Positions 1 through 6,925 of a stretch of DNA of 8,156 nt are shown here, in pieces; position 1 is the first letter of the stretch; each line of letters opens with the position of its first letter. The notes beneath the pieces are model-generated. The model did not search any database. It saw only the letters and a list, made by a program, of their open reading frames with translations, and was not told the DNA's origin. The translations under genes were made by a program, and so were the position numbers. Origin of the DNA: Methanosarcina sp. (lineage in GTDB: Archaea; Halobacteriota; Methanosarcinia; Methanosarcinales; Methanosarcinaceae); contig PMJC01000393.1 in NCBI GenBank assembly GCA_003157235.1, positions 1 to 8,156 on the forward strand, in the 5' to 3' direction.

Positions 1-1016
1 AATGGATTGAATACCCGCATGGTGGAGACCATTATCTCGAAACAGGAGAATTGATTTCGGAAGAGACCTTAAAAGAATTATCCTGCTATCCTGCCATTTA
101 CCTCGGCTCCATTGGAGACCCGAGGATTGCCCCAGGAATTCTTGAGAAGGGAATCTTATTAACTGTACGCTTTTATTTTGATCAGTATGTCAATCTTCGC
201 CCGATAAAACTCCTCGACGGCGTCTGGACCCCGCTCAAAGACAAGACATCAAAAGATATTGACTTCGTGGTGGTCAGGGAAAATACAGAAGATTTCTATG
301 TTGGAATAGGTGGAAGGGCTAAAAAAGGCGAGAGCGACGATATTCTCGAAGTTAAAAGAACGCTCTACTCAGCAAAATTCGGCCTTGATATTGAGACTGA
401 CAGTGAAGAAATAGGGTATCAGATAGGCCTGATTTCCAAAGAAGGCACAAAAAGAGTAATAGAGTATGCCTTTTCCATTGCCGAAAATCGAAAAAAACAC
501 GTCTCATCCGTGGACAAAGCAAATGTCCTTTCCGACATTTACGGCTTATGGAGAGAAGAATTTAACACGATATCTGCAAAAAATCCGTCAATTAAAACTG
601 ATTTCAATTTCGTTGACGCTATTACCATGTGGTTTGTGAAAAACCCAGAATGGTTTGATGTTGTCGTAACCCCGAACATGTTCGGAGATATAATCACCGA
701 CCTCGGAGCAATAATTCAGGGCGGTCTTGGCCTCGCTCCCGGAGGGAACATTAATCCGAAAGGCACAAGTATGTTCGAGCCTATTCATGGCTCTGCCCCC
801 AAATATCAGAATCAGAATAAAGTCAACCCGATTGCAACAATCTGGGCAGGTGCTATGCTCATCGAGCAACTAGGAGAAAAGGAAGCTGCAGACGCAATAG
901 TGAATGCAATCCAGGGAAATATTCTTGAAAGCATAGTCAAAACTTATGATATGGGTGGTAAGAGTAGCACCTCAGATGTAGGGAGCGACATTGCAAGAAG
1001 AGTTATGGATAGTTAA
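1..1016 (+). CDS. leuB: 3-isopropylmalate dehydrogenase-type enzyme, 5'-truncated by the window edge
   Basis: This is an NAD(P)-dependent decarboxylating dehydrogenase of the isocitrate/isopropylmalate dehydrogenase family. It oxidises 3-isopropylmalate to 2-oxoisocaproate in leucine synthesis, or a related malate-type substrate. The frame is open from base 3, so TTG at 51 is not the start. The 337 visible residues lack only about 30 N-terminal ones, including the GDGIG loop. Visible motifs are [16 protein letters not shown] (substrate helix region), [19 protein letters not shown] (catalytic Arg and Tyr), VDKANVL (catalytic Lys), FVDAITMW and [10 protein letters not shown] (metal-binding Asp residues), then EPIHGSAP. 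The ILEKGILL helix resembles the actinobacterial LeuB branch more than tartrate/D-malate dehydrogenases. The cofactor loop after GSAP reads [10 protein letters not shown], like NADP isocitrate dehydrogenase. Family membership is sure. The exact substrate is inferred; homoisocitrate, malate or tartrate remain possible. Confidence 0.85.
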   Translation, partial: WIEYPHGGDHYLETGELISEETLKELSCYPAIYLGSIGDPRIAPGILEKGILLTVRFYFDQYVNLRPIKLLDGVWTPLKDKTSKDIDFVVVRENTEDFYVGIGGRAKKGESDDILEVKRTLYSAKFGLDIETDSEEIGYQIGLISKEGTKRVIEYAFSIAENRKKHVSSVDKANVLSDIYGLWREEFNTISAKNPSIKTDFNFVDAITMWFVKNPEWFDVVVTPNMFGDIITDLGAIIQGGLGLAPGGNINPKGTSMFEPIHGSAPKYQNQNKVNPIATIWAGAMLIEQLGEKEAADAIVNAIQGNILESIVKTYDMGGKSSTSDVGSDIARRVMDS

Positions 1017-1018
1017 TT

Positions 1019-1110
1019 CAAATCTTTCTTTTTTACTTTTTATTGCTTCTGTTTTTCCTGTCCGTTCTTATTTTCTTTTCTTTCTTGTTTTTATCGTTTT
1101 TTAGTCTCTT
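1019..1110 (+). terminator. T-rich archaeal terminator after the leuB-like gene
   Basis: Directly after the stop codon the coding strand has about ninety bases dominated by T runs of five to six broken by single C or A bases, without a strong hairpin. Archaeal RNA polymerase terminates at such U-rich tracts, so this fits an intrinsic terminator with several release sites. Confidence 0.7.
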
Positions 1111-1151
1111 TTACATGCAAATTCTAGAAAATATTTAGATGGCTTCTATGG

Positions 1152-1234
1152 AAATATTTATAGCTTTGCGGTTTGTTTATGAATTTAGAGGATTTCGATA
1201 AAACCCTGAATTTCATCATATGCCTATAAATGGT
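1152..1234 (+). promoter_or_regulatory. Two candidate TATA boxes upstream of the DUF1847 gene
   Basis: AAATATTTATA at 1152-1162 would place a transcript start near 1187 and suit an ATG at 1220. CCTATAAATGG at about 1222-1232 would start near 1255 and suit the ATG at 1292. Neither ATG has a good Shine-Dalgarno sequence; the only GAGG (1188-1191) is about 28 bases before 1220, too far away. The second box lies inside the longer reading frame, which mildly favours the later start. Confidence 0.35.
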
Positions 1235-1291
1235 ATATCAGTGATTCGTGAAAATCAGATGTTTGTAGAAAGCCTTTATATTATCTTAATT

Positions 1292-1849
1292 ATGCCAAAA
1301 TTCGGGAGAAAAAGTGTGCAGTGTGCATTATGTAGAAATAAGGAGTGCCTCAAAGGCAAAAACTGTTCTGTTATCACATCGGGGCTTAAATTTAGTGGCG
1401 ATGACCTTAAAGCAGTAAAGATTTCCTCCTGGCTCGCTTCCTGTCATGTAAAAAGGACAAAGCTGGAAGAAATTACGATTTATGCAAAAAGGTTGGGGTA
1501 CAGAAGAATAGGAATTGCTTTTTGTATAGAATATGAAAGGGAAGTCCGGCTTGTCTACGATATTTTGTCAAGGTATTTTGAAGTATTTTCTATTTGTTGT
1601 AAGGTTTGTGGATTAGATAAAGCGAAGTTAGGAATTAGTGAATCGGAAGATTCGGAATTTGAGGTTACCTGCAATCCTATAGGACAAGCTCTTCTTCTGA
1701 ACGATGACTTTACTGATCTAAATATTATTCTTGGGCTTAAAACAGGCTATGATATTCTTTTTGTAAAATATTCTGACGTTCCTTCGATAACCCTTCCTAT
1801 TCAGGAATTACCTCAGTTATGGGATTCAGGAATCGATATTATTGAATGA
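1292..1849 (+). CDS. DUF1847 family cysteine-rich protein
   Basis: This 185-residue protein matches the DUF1847 pattern. An N-terminal Cys cluster CALCRNKECLKGKNC (Cys 11, 14, 19, 25) comes first. Then come KRTKLEEITIYAKRLGYRRIGIAFC (about 54-78), FSICCKVCGLDKAKLGI (about 99-115), CNPIGQALLLN (127-137) and TDLNIILGLKTGYDILFVKYS (141-161). The cysteines suggest a metal or Fe-S site, but no function is established for the family. The frame extends to ATG at 1220 (209 residues). I chose ATG 1292 because the extra 24 residues look unconserved and the Cys cluster should lie near the N-terminus. Members I recall have GLCVGHD and KDRVxGHNP near the C-terminus. Here these read GLKTGYD and QELPQLWDSG, so a usually conserved Cys and His are missing. 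Monocistronic, with its own upstream TATA candidates and a T tract after the stop. The start is uncertain. Confidence 0.82.
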   Translation: MPKFGRKSVQCALCRNKECLKGKNCSVITSGLKFSGDDLKAVKISSWLASCHVKRTKLEEITIYAKRLGYRRIGIAFCIEYEREVRLVYDILSRYFEVFSICCKVCGLDKAKLGISESEDSEFEVTCNPIGQALLLNDDFTDLNIILGLKTGYDILFVKYSDVPSITLPIQELPQLWDSGIDIIE

Positions 1850-1861
1850 ACGATACTAGAT

Positions 1862-1875
1862 TGTTTCTTTTTTTG
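1862..1875 (+). terminator. T tract after the DUF1847 gene
   Basis: TTTCTTTTTTTGA lies about 13 bases past the stop at 1849. It fits a short U-rich archaeal terminator. No hairpin is evident. Confidence 0.45.
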
Positions 1876-2523
1876 AGTCAAAATTCCGGGAAAATACATG
1901 ATCAAAAAATCTGAGCATGCATCTTGATCTGATTTCTATACTGGCTCTGAATACTTGAAAATCAGAGCTCAAATTTTTGTTATATTCAAGGATTTAAGTG
2001 TTATGAGTACAGTTAGACTTTTGTGCCCAATACGAAGACAATGATTTAGGAAATCAAGGCTTTCCCTTCAGGGTTTATCAAGATTTCGGCAGAATACGAT
2101 TATATATGTATTGCCTGTTCTAGCAAGAGGGAATGTTTGATTCCTAAATCAGTCTTCTCTCGCATGATCAGGAATATGGATATTGTTTTTATGAGTAATG
2201 TAAAAAGTCAGTAAGTGACTCGTGATAGATGAAGAATAATCTTCCAGGTTAATGAATTTGAAAATAAATAGTGCCTCCTATGTTATCAATATCTGCAAAA
2301 TCTTTAAATTAAAATATAAGCTTATATGGTGTGCATAGACTGAGATACAAAATCTAGAGAATTTCATAAATTCCTAAATTTTGTCCATGCTTAGAAATAC
2401 TAAGTAAATGATTCGTTAAAGTTAGAGGTCTACCGGAACTCTCTATAATTCAGCATGAAAGTACGTACTAAACAGGCTCCTTAAGTACTTTCGTGATCAT
2501 TTTTCTATAACTATATTATTTTA
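1876..2523. other. AT-rich spacer with one weak coding relic
   Basis: No intact gene is visible in this 650-base spacer. A plus-strand frame at 2050-2214 (54 codons, no plausible start, TAG just before it) has a protein-like composition including YDYICIACSSKRECLIPKS and MIRNMDIVFMSN, and may be a fragment of a lost gene. There is a 14-base perfect palindrome (ATATAAG/CTTATAT) at 2314-2327. An 8-bp inverted repeat GAAAGTAC...GTACTTTC lies at 2457-2464 and 2485-2492, some 30 bases beyond the end of the transposase relic. Neither has an assignable role. Confidence 0.4.
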
Positions 2524-3927
2524 CTAATTATTTTTATAGCTTATAACTGCGAATAACTCAGTCTCAACAATTTTCTTTATTTGAATTTTTTCCTTTTGAC
2601 GCCTTGTCTAGTGTTCTTATATCTCGCATTTGTAATCTCATGCCATATAATTGTGGTAATTTTCCTTTTCAGAGCAATAATTTCCTTTGCATGTCCAAAT
2701 AATCTCTTCCTCAGGCTAAAAAAATTTCAAGCTACTATTCCTCTTTCTTGCCGCTTCCTTAAAATTTGCGTTCGAATTCACTTAAATATCTCTGATTTTT
2801 TTTCTGTTATTCTCCAGTTGTAGATTTTGTCCGCAAATTGGTATAATCTCAAGCGGCTCCAAGCTATGAAGCAAGCTTGTATGCTGAAGAAAAATCCTTA
2901 AAATTACCGATTTCAGCAATTAGAATTGCTGCATCAATTTATTCAATACTCGGAGGCGAATTAAAATTTTCATATCATTTTTATGCTTTCAATAAATATA
3001 ATTACGAGTATCACTCTTCAAAGTTTTTAATTTAACACCAAGATATTTTCTAAGATTCAGATTAGTCTGAAATATAACTATAGCGCTTTGAGATATTTCT
3101 ATGTCCAAAAACTCACTTCTCTGATTTCGTTTAGAATATTTGAAAAAGGCTTTCTATATTCTAATCAATGCTCTCACCGAAGGGACTCCTGGTAAGATAA
3201 TTCTGCTATTCTTACCAAAAATATCTATCAACACATAATTTAAATTAAACATTTCCAGGTGCAAAAATGAGGATGAGCCTCATTTTTTTGCATCTATTTT
3301 TTTGTGAAAATTTATGGCAAAGCCTAACATAAAATAGAAATTCGATATGATATGTTGGGAAAATTTTGATGGCTGAAGCAAGTTATTAAGCGCAAGTTGT
3401 GCAATGAATTCGGAATCTACTTTACTATCTTTATACACATAAATGCCTCAAATTTCTTGTATTCTCAACTATAATAGATATATGATTTATCAATGAATCC
3501 TAAATAGGAATCCAAAAGTCAATTGTTGATTCCCTGCAGCAACATTACATTTTTCTGATATAACCCAAGATCTTAAGAGCTCAAATTCAATCATAATCTC
3601 TACCGAAACGTTGATTCTGTTTTTCACTTGATATATGAAGATAGTAGCTCGTAGCAATGAAAAACCTTAACTATTCAGCCTACCTAAAATCAGTTGGAAG
3701 ATATTTTTTGACGCAGTGGAAACTTTTGCTTACTAACTAAGGGAAAAATAAAAAACAGGATCAATAACTGATAGTTAAATAAATCTACCCACCGAAATCT
3801 GCTCAGTGAATCTTAATAAAGATGCTTGTTTATATTGTTTTGCCCAGGCTGAATAGTTAATTAAAAATGTTTGGTAATGTCTAAACCACAAGACTTGTCT
3901 ACTATTTCTAAAAATGCGAATCATCAT
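2524..3927 (-). pseudogene. Decayed IS110-family transposase, copy 1 (near full length)
   Basis: Read on the minus strand with frame changes, this is an almost complete IS110 transposase (DEDD/bridge-RNA type). From the N-terminus come a start near 3925-3927; CGLDITKHF, the first-Asp region, at about 3870-3890; after a 194-bp insertion, FFIATSYYLHISSEKQNQRFGRDYD; KVDSEFIAQLALNN at about 3390-3425; FNLNYVLIDIFGKNSRIIL at about 3190-3245; HKNDMKILI, DAAILIAEIGNFKDFSSAYK and LAS of the Transposase_20 domain at about 2865-2985; GHAKEIIALKRKITTIIWH at about 2630-2690; and the tail KIQIKKIVETELFAV at about 2540-2585. At least eight stops or frameshifts make it non-functional. Without the insertion it spans about 403 codons, the usual family length. 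The spacing between the motifs fits one continuous gene. Confidence 0.85.
3667..3860. mobile_element. 194-bp MITE-like element A with 15-bp perfect terminal inverted repeats
   Basis: The ends are TTAACTATTCAGCCT (3667-3681) and its exact reverse complement (3846-3860). There is no open frame inside. The element interrupts transposase copy 1 between the codons for GLDITKHF and FIAT, so its edges are supported by the broken frame. A diverged relative in the same orientation lies at 5991-6182; a shared core is TTTTGACGCA (20 of 23 bases match across TTTTGACGCAnnnnAAACTTTTG). The flanks are A-rich nonamers, TGAAAAACC and TTAAAAATG, which may be a worn target duplication (6 of 9 match). It would need a transposase from a full-length element elsewhere. 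I do not recognise the parent family. Confidence 0.75.
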
Positions 3928-4162
3928 TTTATTGAGCTGTGGCATTGACTAAAAAATAAATTAAATATCTGTGATCAAAATCATATTTGAGCCACCGATG
4001 ACAATTCATTGATTAGTTTTTAGACTATTTGAACACCAAATTTAGGATAAACATCCTGCCCAAAATAAAGATCGAGTCGATGTTTAAAAAAAGGTTAAAT
4101 TGAAAATACTTATATTATTTGTGACTGCTATTCGAAGAATTTCATATTTGTTTTGAGTTTAA
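3928..4162. other. AT-rich spacer, probable leader end of IS110 copy 1
   Basis: No reading frame or RNA is recognisable here. It lies just upstream of the transposase start on the minus strand, where IS110 elements carry their non-coding end and bridge RNA, so it may hold the remains of these. I could not find the element boundary or a bridge-RNA fold. Confidence 0.3.
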
Positions 4163-4188
4163 GAAAAATGAAATGAAATTCATTTTTG
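4158..4188 (-). terminator. Hairpin plus T tract after hdrB
   Basis: A 9-bp inverted repeat AAAAATGAA (4164-4172) / TTCATTTTT (4179-4187) with a 6-base loop lies about 47 bases past the hdrB stop. On the minus strand it ends in TTTTTCTT. This is a plausible terminator for hdrB, although the stem is AT-rich and weak. Confidence 0.45.
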
Positions 4189-4234
4189 TGTTACTTATTT
4201 TTATTCCTAACCTCTTACTTCAAAACCTTTAGCT

Positions 4235-5131
4235 TTACCACTTATTAATTTCATTGATTTTTGCAATAAATTCAGTGTTCTGAACTGCATTTTGCAATAT
4301 ACCCAGTTCTTCTGGAGAAAAGCCGAGCGCAAGTCCAAGAAGCTGAGAATAGTGAAGTATAGGTATCGAGTAATTTGTTCCGAATTTCTCATTGACTGCA
4401 AGCTGTCCCCTGTCAAACTGGAGATGGCAGAAGGGACATGCATTGACAATACAATCCACATCTGCCTTCTGAATGCAGGTAAGTTTACGCTCAAGTATTT
4501 TCATGGATTCTGTAGCGTGTCCTGAACGTACTCCACCTCCTGCACCGCAGCATATCATTTTGTCTTTGTAGTCCAAGCTTTTTGGACCTATGGCTTCAAC
4601 AAGCTCGTCAAAGAAAACTGGATACTCCGTTTCTCCAAAATTTCGATCTTTTGATGGCTTTATCAGGTGACATCCATAGTGAAGGGCCACTTTCAAGTTA
4701 AGGGGCCTTGTAATATAGTCCTTGAGTTTATCAGGCCCAAACTCCTTGTATAGAAACTCGATTATATGCCTTATTTCTATAGTTCCCTTAAATTCCATGC
4801 CAATTCTTTTCAAGCAGCCGTTTGTATAGGCTCTCATTTCGGGATCCTTTTTTAGTTCTATGTTAGCATCTGCCAGGGAGCCATAGCAGCCATTACATAT
4901 TGTCAGGATATCCCTCCCTAGTTTTTCAGATAAAACTATGTTTCGGCTTGCTAAGGCAAGCCAGGTTGCTTTGTCAAAGGACTTGAACACCCCAGGTGCA
5001 GGGCAACAAGAGGCACCTGGCAAGTCGCAAGCATCGACCTCAAGCTTCTGCAGGCAGAGCTTCGTTGCTTTCTCAATTCCTGGGTAACGGTTAGGTACGA
5101 TGCAGCCAAGAAAAAGCGATAGTTTTGTCAT
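4235..5131 (-). CDS. hdrB: CoB--CoM heterodisulfide reductase subunit B (HdrB)
   Basis: HdrB carries the catalytic site that reduces CoM-S-S-CoB to coenzyme M and coenzyme B at the end of methanogenesis, in the cytoplasmic HdrABC complex. The 298-residue frame is intact and of normal length. Both CCG domains are complete: C10-X31-C42C43-X35-C79xxC82 and C154-X39-C194C195-X36-C232xxC235, the ligands of the two noncubane [4Fe-4S] clusters. GASCCPAPG and ICCGAGGGVRSG are typical. The ATG at 5129-5131 has a good AAGGAG eight bases upstream. It follows the last codons of hdrC by 12 bases, the normal hdrCB order, but hdrC is cut to its tail, so the operon promoter is gone. It is richer in G+C than its flanks and has no broken codons. 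It could still work with an HdrC made elsewhere, or be a recently orphaned paralogue. Confidence 0.93.
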   Translation of the reverse strand: MTKLSLFLGCIVPNRYPGIEKATKLCLQKLEVDACDLPGASCCPAPGVFKSFDKATWLALASRNIVLSEKLGRDILTICNGCYGSLADANIELKKDPEMRAYTNGCLKRIGMEFKGTIEIRHIIEFLYKEFGPDKLKDYITRPLNLKVALHYGCHLIKPSKDRNFGETEYPVFFDELVEAIGPKSLDYKDKMICCGAGGGVRSGHATESMKILERKLTCIQKADVDCIVNACPFCHLQFDRGQLAVNEKFGTNYSIPILHYSQLLGLALGFSPEELGILQNAVQNTEFIAKINEINKW

Positions 5132-5143
5132 AAATTCTACTCC

Positions 5144-5242
5144 TTATTTTTCAGACATCAGCTTGTCAAATTCACAAACTACGGAAAGGATTTTCAGTTC
5201 TTCGTGGGCTTCCATATACTTCTGTATAGTCTCAGATATGGA
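5144..5242 (-). pseudogene. hdrC: C-terminal fragment of heterodisulfide reductase subunit C (HdrC)
   Basis: On the minus strand 32 codons are open and end with TAA 12 bases before hdrB. They read like an HdrC tail, with KYMEAHEELKILSV and EFDKLMSEK. A TAA at 5243-5245 blocks the frame just upstream, and beyond that point the sequence is the transposase relic. Both [4Fe-4S] cysteine motifs of HdrC, which lie further N-terminal, are therefore lost. The identity rests mainly on position (hdrC normally precedes hdrB with tight spacing) and on the tail's character, since the fragment is too short for certainty. Confidence 0.65.
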
Positions 5243-6460
5243 TTAAAGTTCTATATTTTCCACTTTTTTTCTGTGATTCTTCGTCTAAAGGAACTGCTGT
5301 TCGTACTGCATCATTATTTATATTTAGACGCCACATATCCAATTTTTCTTGCTAGAGCATTAATCACTTTTGAGCATCCAATTGATTTCTTATTTCGTCA
5401 TTTTTTTTTAATTTGCTATTTTCCTTTCTTGCCACTGCCTGAGCAATCTGCGTTCGAATCCATCTTGCTACTTTTGATCATCTCGTTATGATTCTACAAT
5501 TGTAGAATTTATCAGCATATTGGCATACATTAGGAGCACCTCAAACCATTATGCAAGTTTATTTTCTGAAGAAAAATTCATGGAATTGCAAATTTCAGTA
5601 ATAAGAGTTGATGCATCAAGTTCCCTAATAATCGGAAATGATATTAAAATTTCCATTTCGATTTTATGCTTTCTATAAGCAGAATTGAAAATTTATGTAT
5701 CTAAAGCTTCGATATCGTAGTTAAGTTGTTTTATAGATCCAGACATGTCGGGAATCTCAATGATGCGCTCTGAGATCTATCTGTGTCCAGGGTCTCTCTT
5801 ATCTGAACATTTTTTCTATGAACATCTGTCGAAAAGATTTTTATTATCTAAGCAACCCTTTTACCTGAAGAGATTTGTGATATAATTTTTTGTCATTCTT
5901 GTCAAAAATTTCTGTCAACACATCATTTAGGTCAAATATTTCAGGTAAGAAATAGAATGACCTTAATTTTATATATCTGTTCTTTCTTTGTAACTATTTA
6001 CCTCACCAAAAATTGGTTGGCTGATTTCTATTTTGACGCAATATAAACTTTTGATTCCTAGATGATATAAATATAAAAAAATGATCAATAGCTTACAGTT
6101 AAAAAAAATAAGATTATCAAAATTTGCTCAGTTAATCATAGTGAAAATGGTTATTTGTTTATTCTTCCCAGGTTTAATAGTTGCCTTTTTTGTACAAGTT
6201 TATGGAAAATCTTGACATGAAAAACTAAATTCGCTATAATATTTTGAAAAATTTTATATCTGAATCATTTTATTAGCCGAAGTGTGCAATAAATTTTGAA
6301 TTGACCTTATTTGTATTTTCATGCGTAAAAGTTTTCAGATCTCATGCGTTTCAAACTAAAAAATGTAGATGATTTACCTACCATAAGAAGGATCCTTATT
6401 TGGAATAAATAAATAGATTTTCTTTATGCAAGCATATTTTCTTTCAGATAATATCTTTGA
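5243..6460 (-). pseudogene. Decayed IS110-family transposase, copy 2 (N-terminus missing)
   Basis: This is homologous along its length to the relic at 2524-3927 and has the same orientation. Minus-strand frames show IIRELDASTLITEICNSMNF (about 5570-5640), RWIRTQIAQAVARKENSKLK (about 5420-5475), and FDLNDVLTEIFDKNDKKLYH (about 5880-5935). KVNSKFIAHF lies at about 6275-6310, beyond the inserted MITE. Shared DNA blocks include TGCGTTCGAAT (5449-5459, matching 2767-2777). There are many stops and frame changes. Homology fades near 6460, at a point matching about codon 90 of copy 1, so the first quarter is missing. The 3' end abuts the hdrC stub at 5243 without the non-coding end of an intact IS110 element, which points to a later deletion. 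Confidence 0.82.
5991..6182. mobile_element. MITE-like element B, diverged relative of element A
   Basis: The ends are TAACTATTTACCT (5991-6003) and AGGTTTAATAGTT (6170-6182), an imperfect inverted repeat matching the ends of the element at 3667-3860. The interior aligns with that element from end to end, in the same orientation. It splits transposase copy 2 between INLYKKG and the segment running to PEIFDLNDV. The flanking nonamers CTTTCTTTG (5982-5990) and CCTTTTTTG (6184-6192) agree at 7 of 9 positions, a likely worn 9-bp target duplication. It is more degraded than element A, so probably inserted earlier. Confidence 0.7.
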
Positions 6461-6661
6461 TTACATTATAAGGCATTTATTACTTCTTTTAAATGCCTTT
6501 CTAATAATATATTTAAGTTCTTTGCGCATAGGTCGCTCCTGAAGATATGAATCATATATATACTTTAGCACAACTCCTGCAATCAAACCCAAAACTATTC
6601 CAGCTACTATCCCCATTAATGTTCCCATTAACAGACTACCAGATATATATTTCTCAGTCAG
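6461..6661 (-). CDS. Small single-span membrane protein with a glycine zipper (CTG start proposed)
   Basis: This is a 66-codon open frame on the minus strand. Residues 8-32 form one hydrophobic helix with glycines at 13, 17, 21, 25 and 29, a five-member GxxxG zipper (GTLMGIVAGIVLGLIAGVV). A basic tail follows, with RPMRKELKYIIRKAFKRSNK. An SD-like AGAGGGG (6669-6675) sits seven bases before a CTG at 6659-6661. The first in-frame ATG is codon 12, inside the helix and with no SD. So either CTG is used, or an ATG start was lost. The frame is closed upstream by TAG. A TATA-like GTATTTAAGG lies at about 6711-6720. The stop abuts the truncated end of transposase copy 2, so the natural C-terminus may be missing. 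I do not recognise a family. Glycine zippers occur in oligomerising membrane proteins, including channels and some toxins; any such role here is inference. Confidence 0.45.
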   Translation of the reverse strand: MTEKYISGSLLMGTLMGIVAGIVLGLIAGVVLKYIYDSYLQERPMRKELKYIIRKAFKRSNKCLIM

Positions 6662-6721
6662 TTTTATACCCCTCTTAATATTCTATTTATTTTTATTTAT
6701 TCAATTTCAACCTTAAATACA

Positions 6722-6925
6722 TTAACGAATTATTTGTTCGCTTTAAAGTAGTTTTTGGTAGGATATTGGAAATATAAGTGCTGCTATGACTTCAAAGTTT
6801 TTCAAGTTTTCTTCGTCGATTAACCAAGTTAATGTAATTAAATAGTAAGAAAACCCTAGGCGAATTTTAGTAAATCATTTTGATATCGATTCTTAATTGA
6901 GAAAGATCTTGCAATCTTGGGACAT
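6722..6925. other. AT-rich spacer without recognisable features
   Basis: Nothing convincing on either strand. The longest ATG-started plus frame here (from about 6787) is 19 codons without a ribosome binding site. The minus-strand promoter of the small membrane gene may lie at its left edge. Confidence 0.4.

Noticed and set aside
588..869. Minus-strand frame of 93 codons within the leuB-like gene
   Set aside because: It is a shadow of the dehydrogenase, which shows metal-binding and cofactor motifs in the plus frame here.
2581..2823. Open plus-strand frame of 80 codons, hydrophobic
   Set aside because: It is the antisense of the C-terminal half of transposase copy 1. Its hydrophobic look comes from T-rich antisense sequence.
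3261..3291. Strong hairpin GCAAAAATGAGG...CCTCATTTTTTTGC resembling a terminator
   Set aside because: It lies inside transposase copy 1. With small indels the minus strand reads as the expected coding segment KIDAKNEAHPHF-PEMF before FNLN, so the symmetry is probably a by-product of coding sequence.
3928..4162. Possible IS110 bridge RNA upstream of transposase copy 1
   Set aside because: The position is right, but I could find neither element ends nor a convincing paired structure by eye in this decayed AT-rich DNA.
4207..4525. Short frames on both strands overlapping the 3' end of hdrB
   Set aside because: They are shadows of hdrB, whose C-terminal CCG domain is intact through this region.
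5204..5491. Open plus-strand frame of 95 codons, hydrophobic
   Set aside because: It is antisense to the hdrC stub and to the C-terminal part of transposase copy 2. Minus-strand motifs explain the sequence better.
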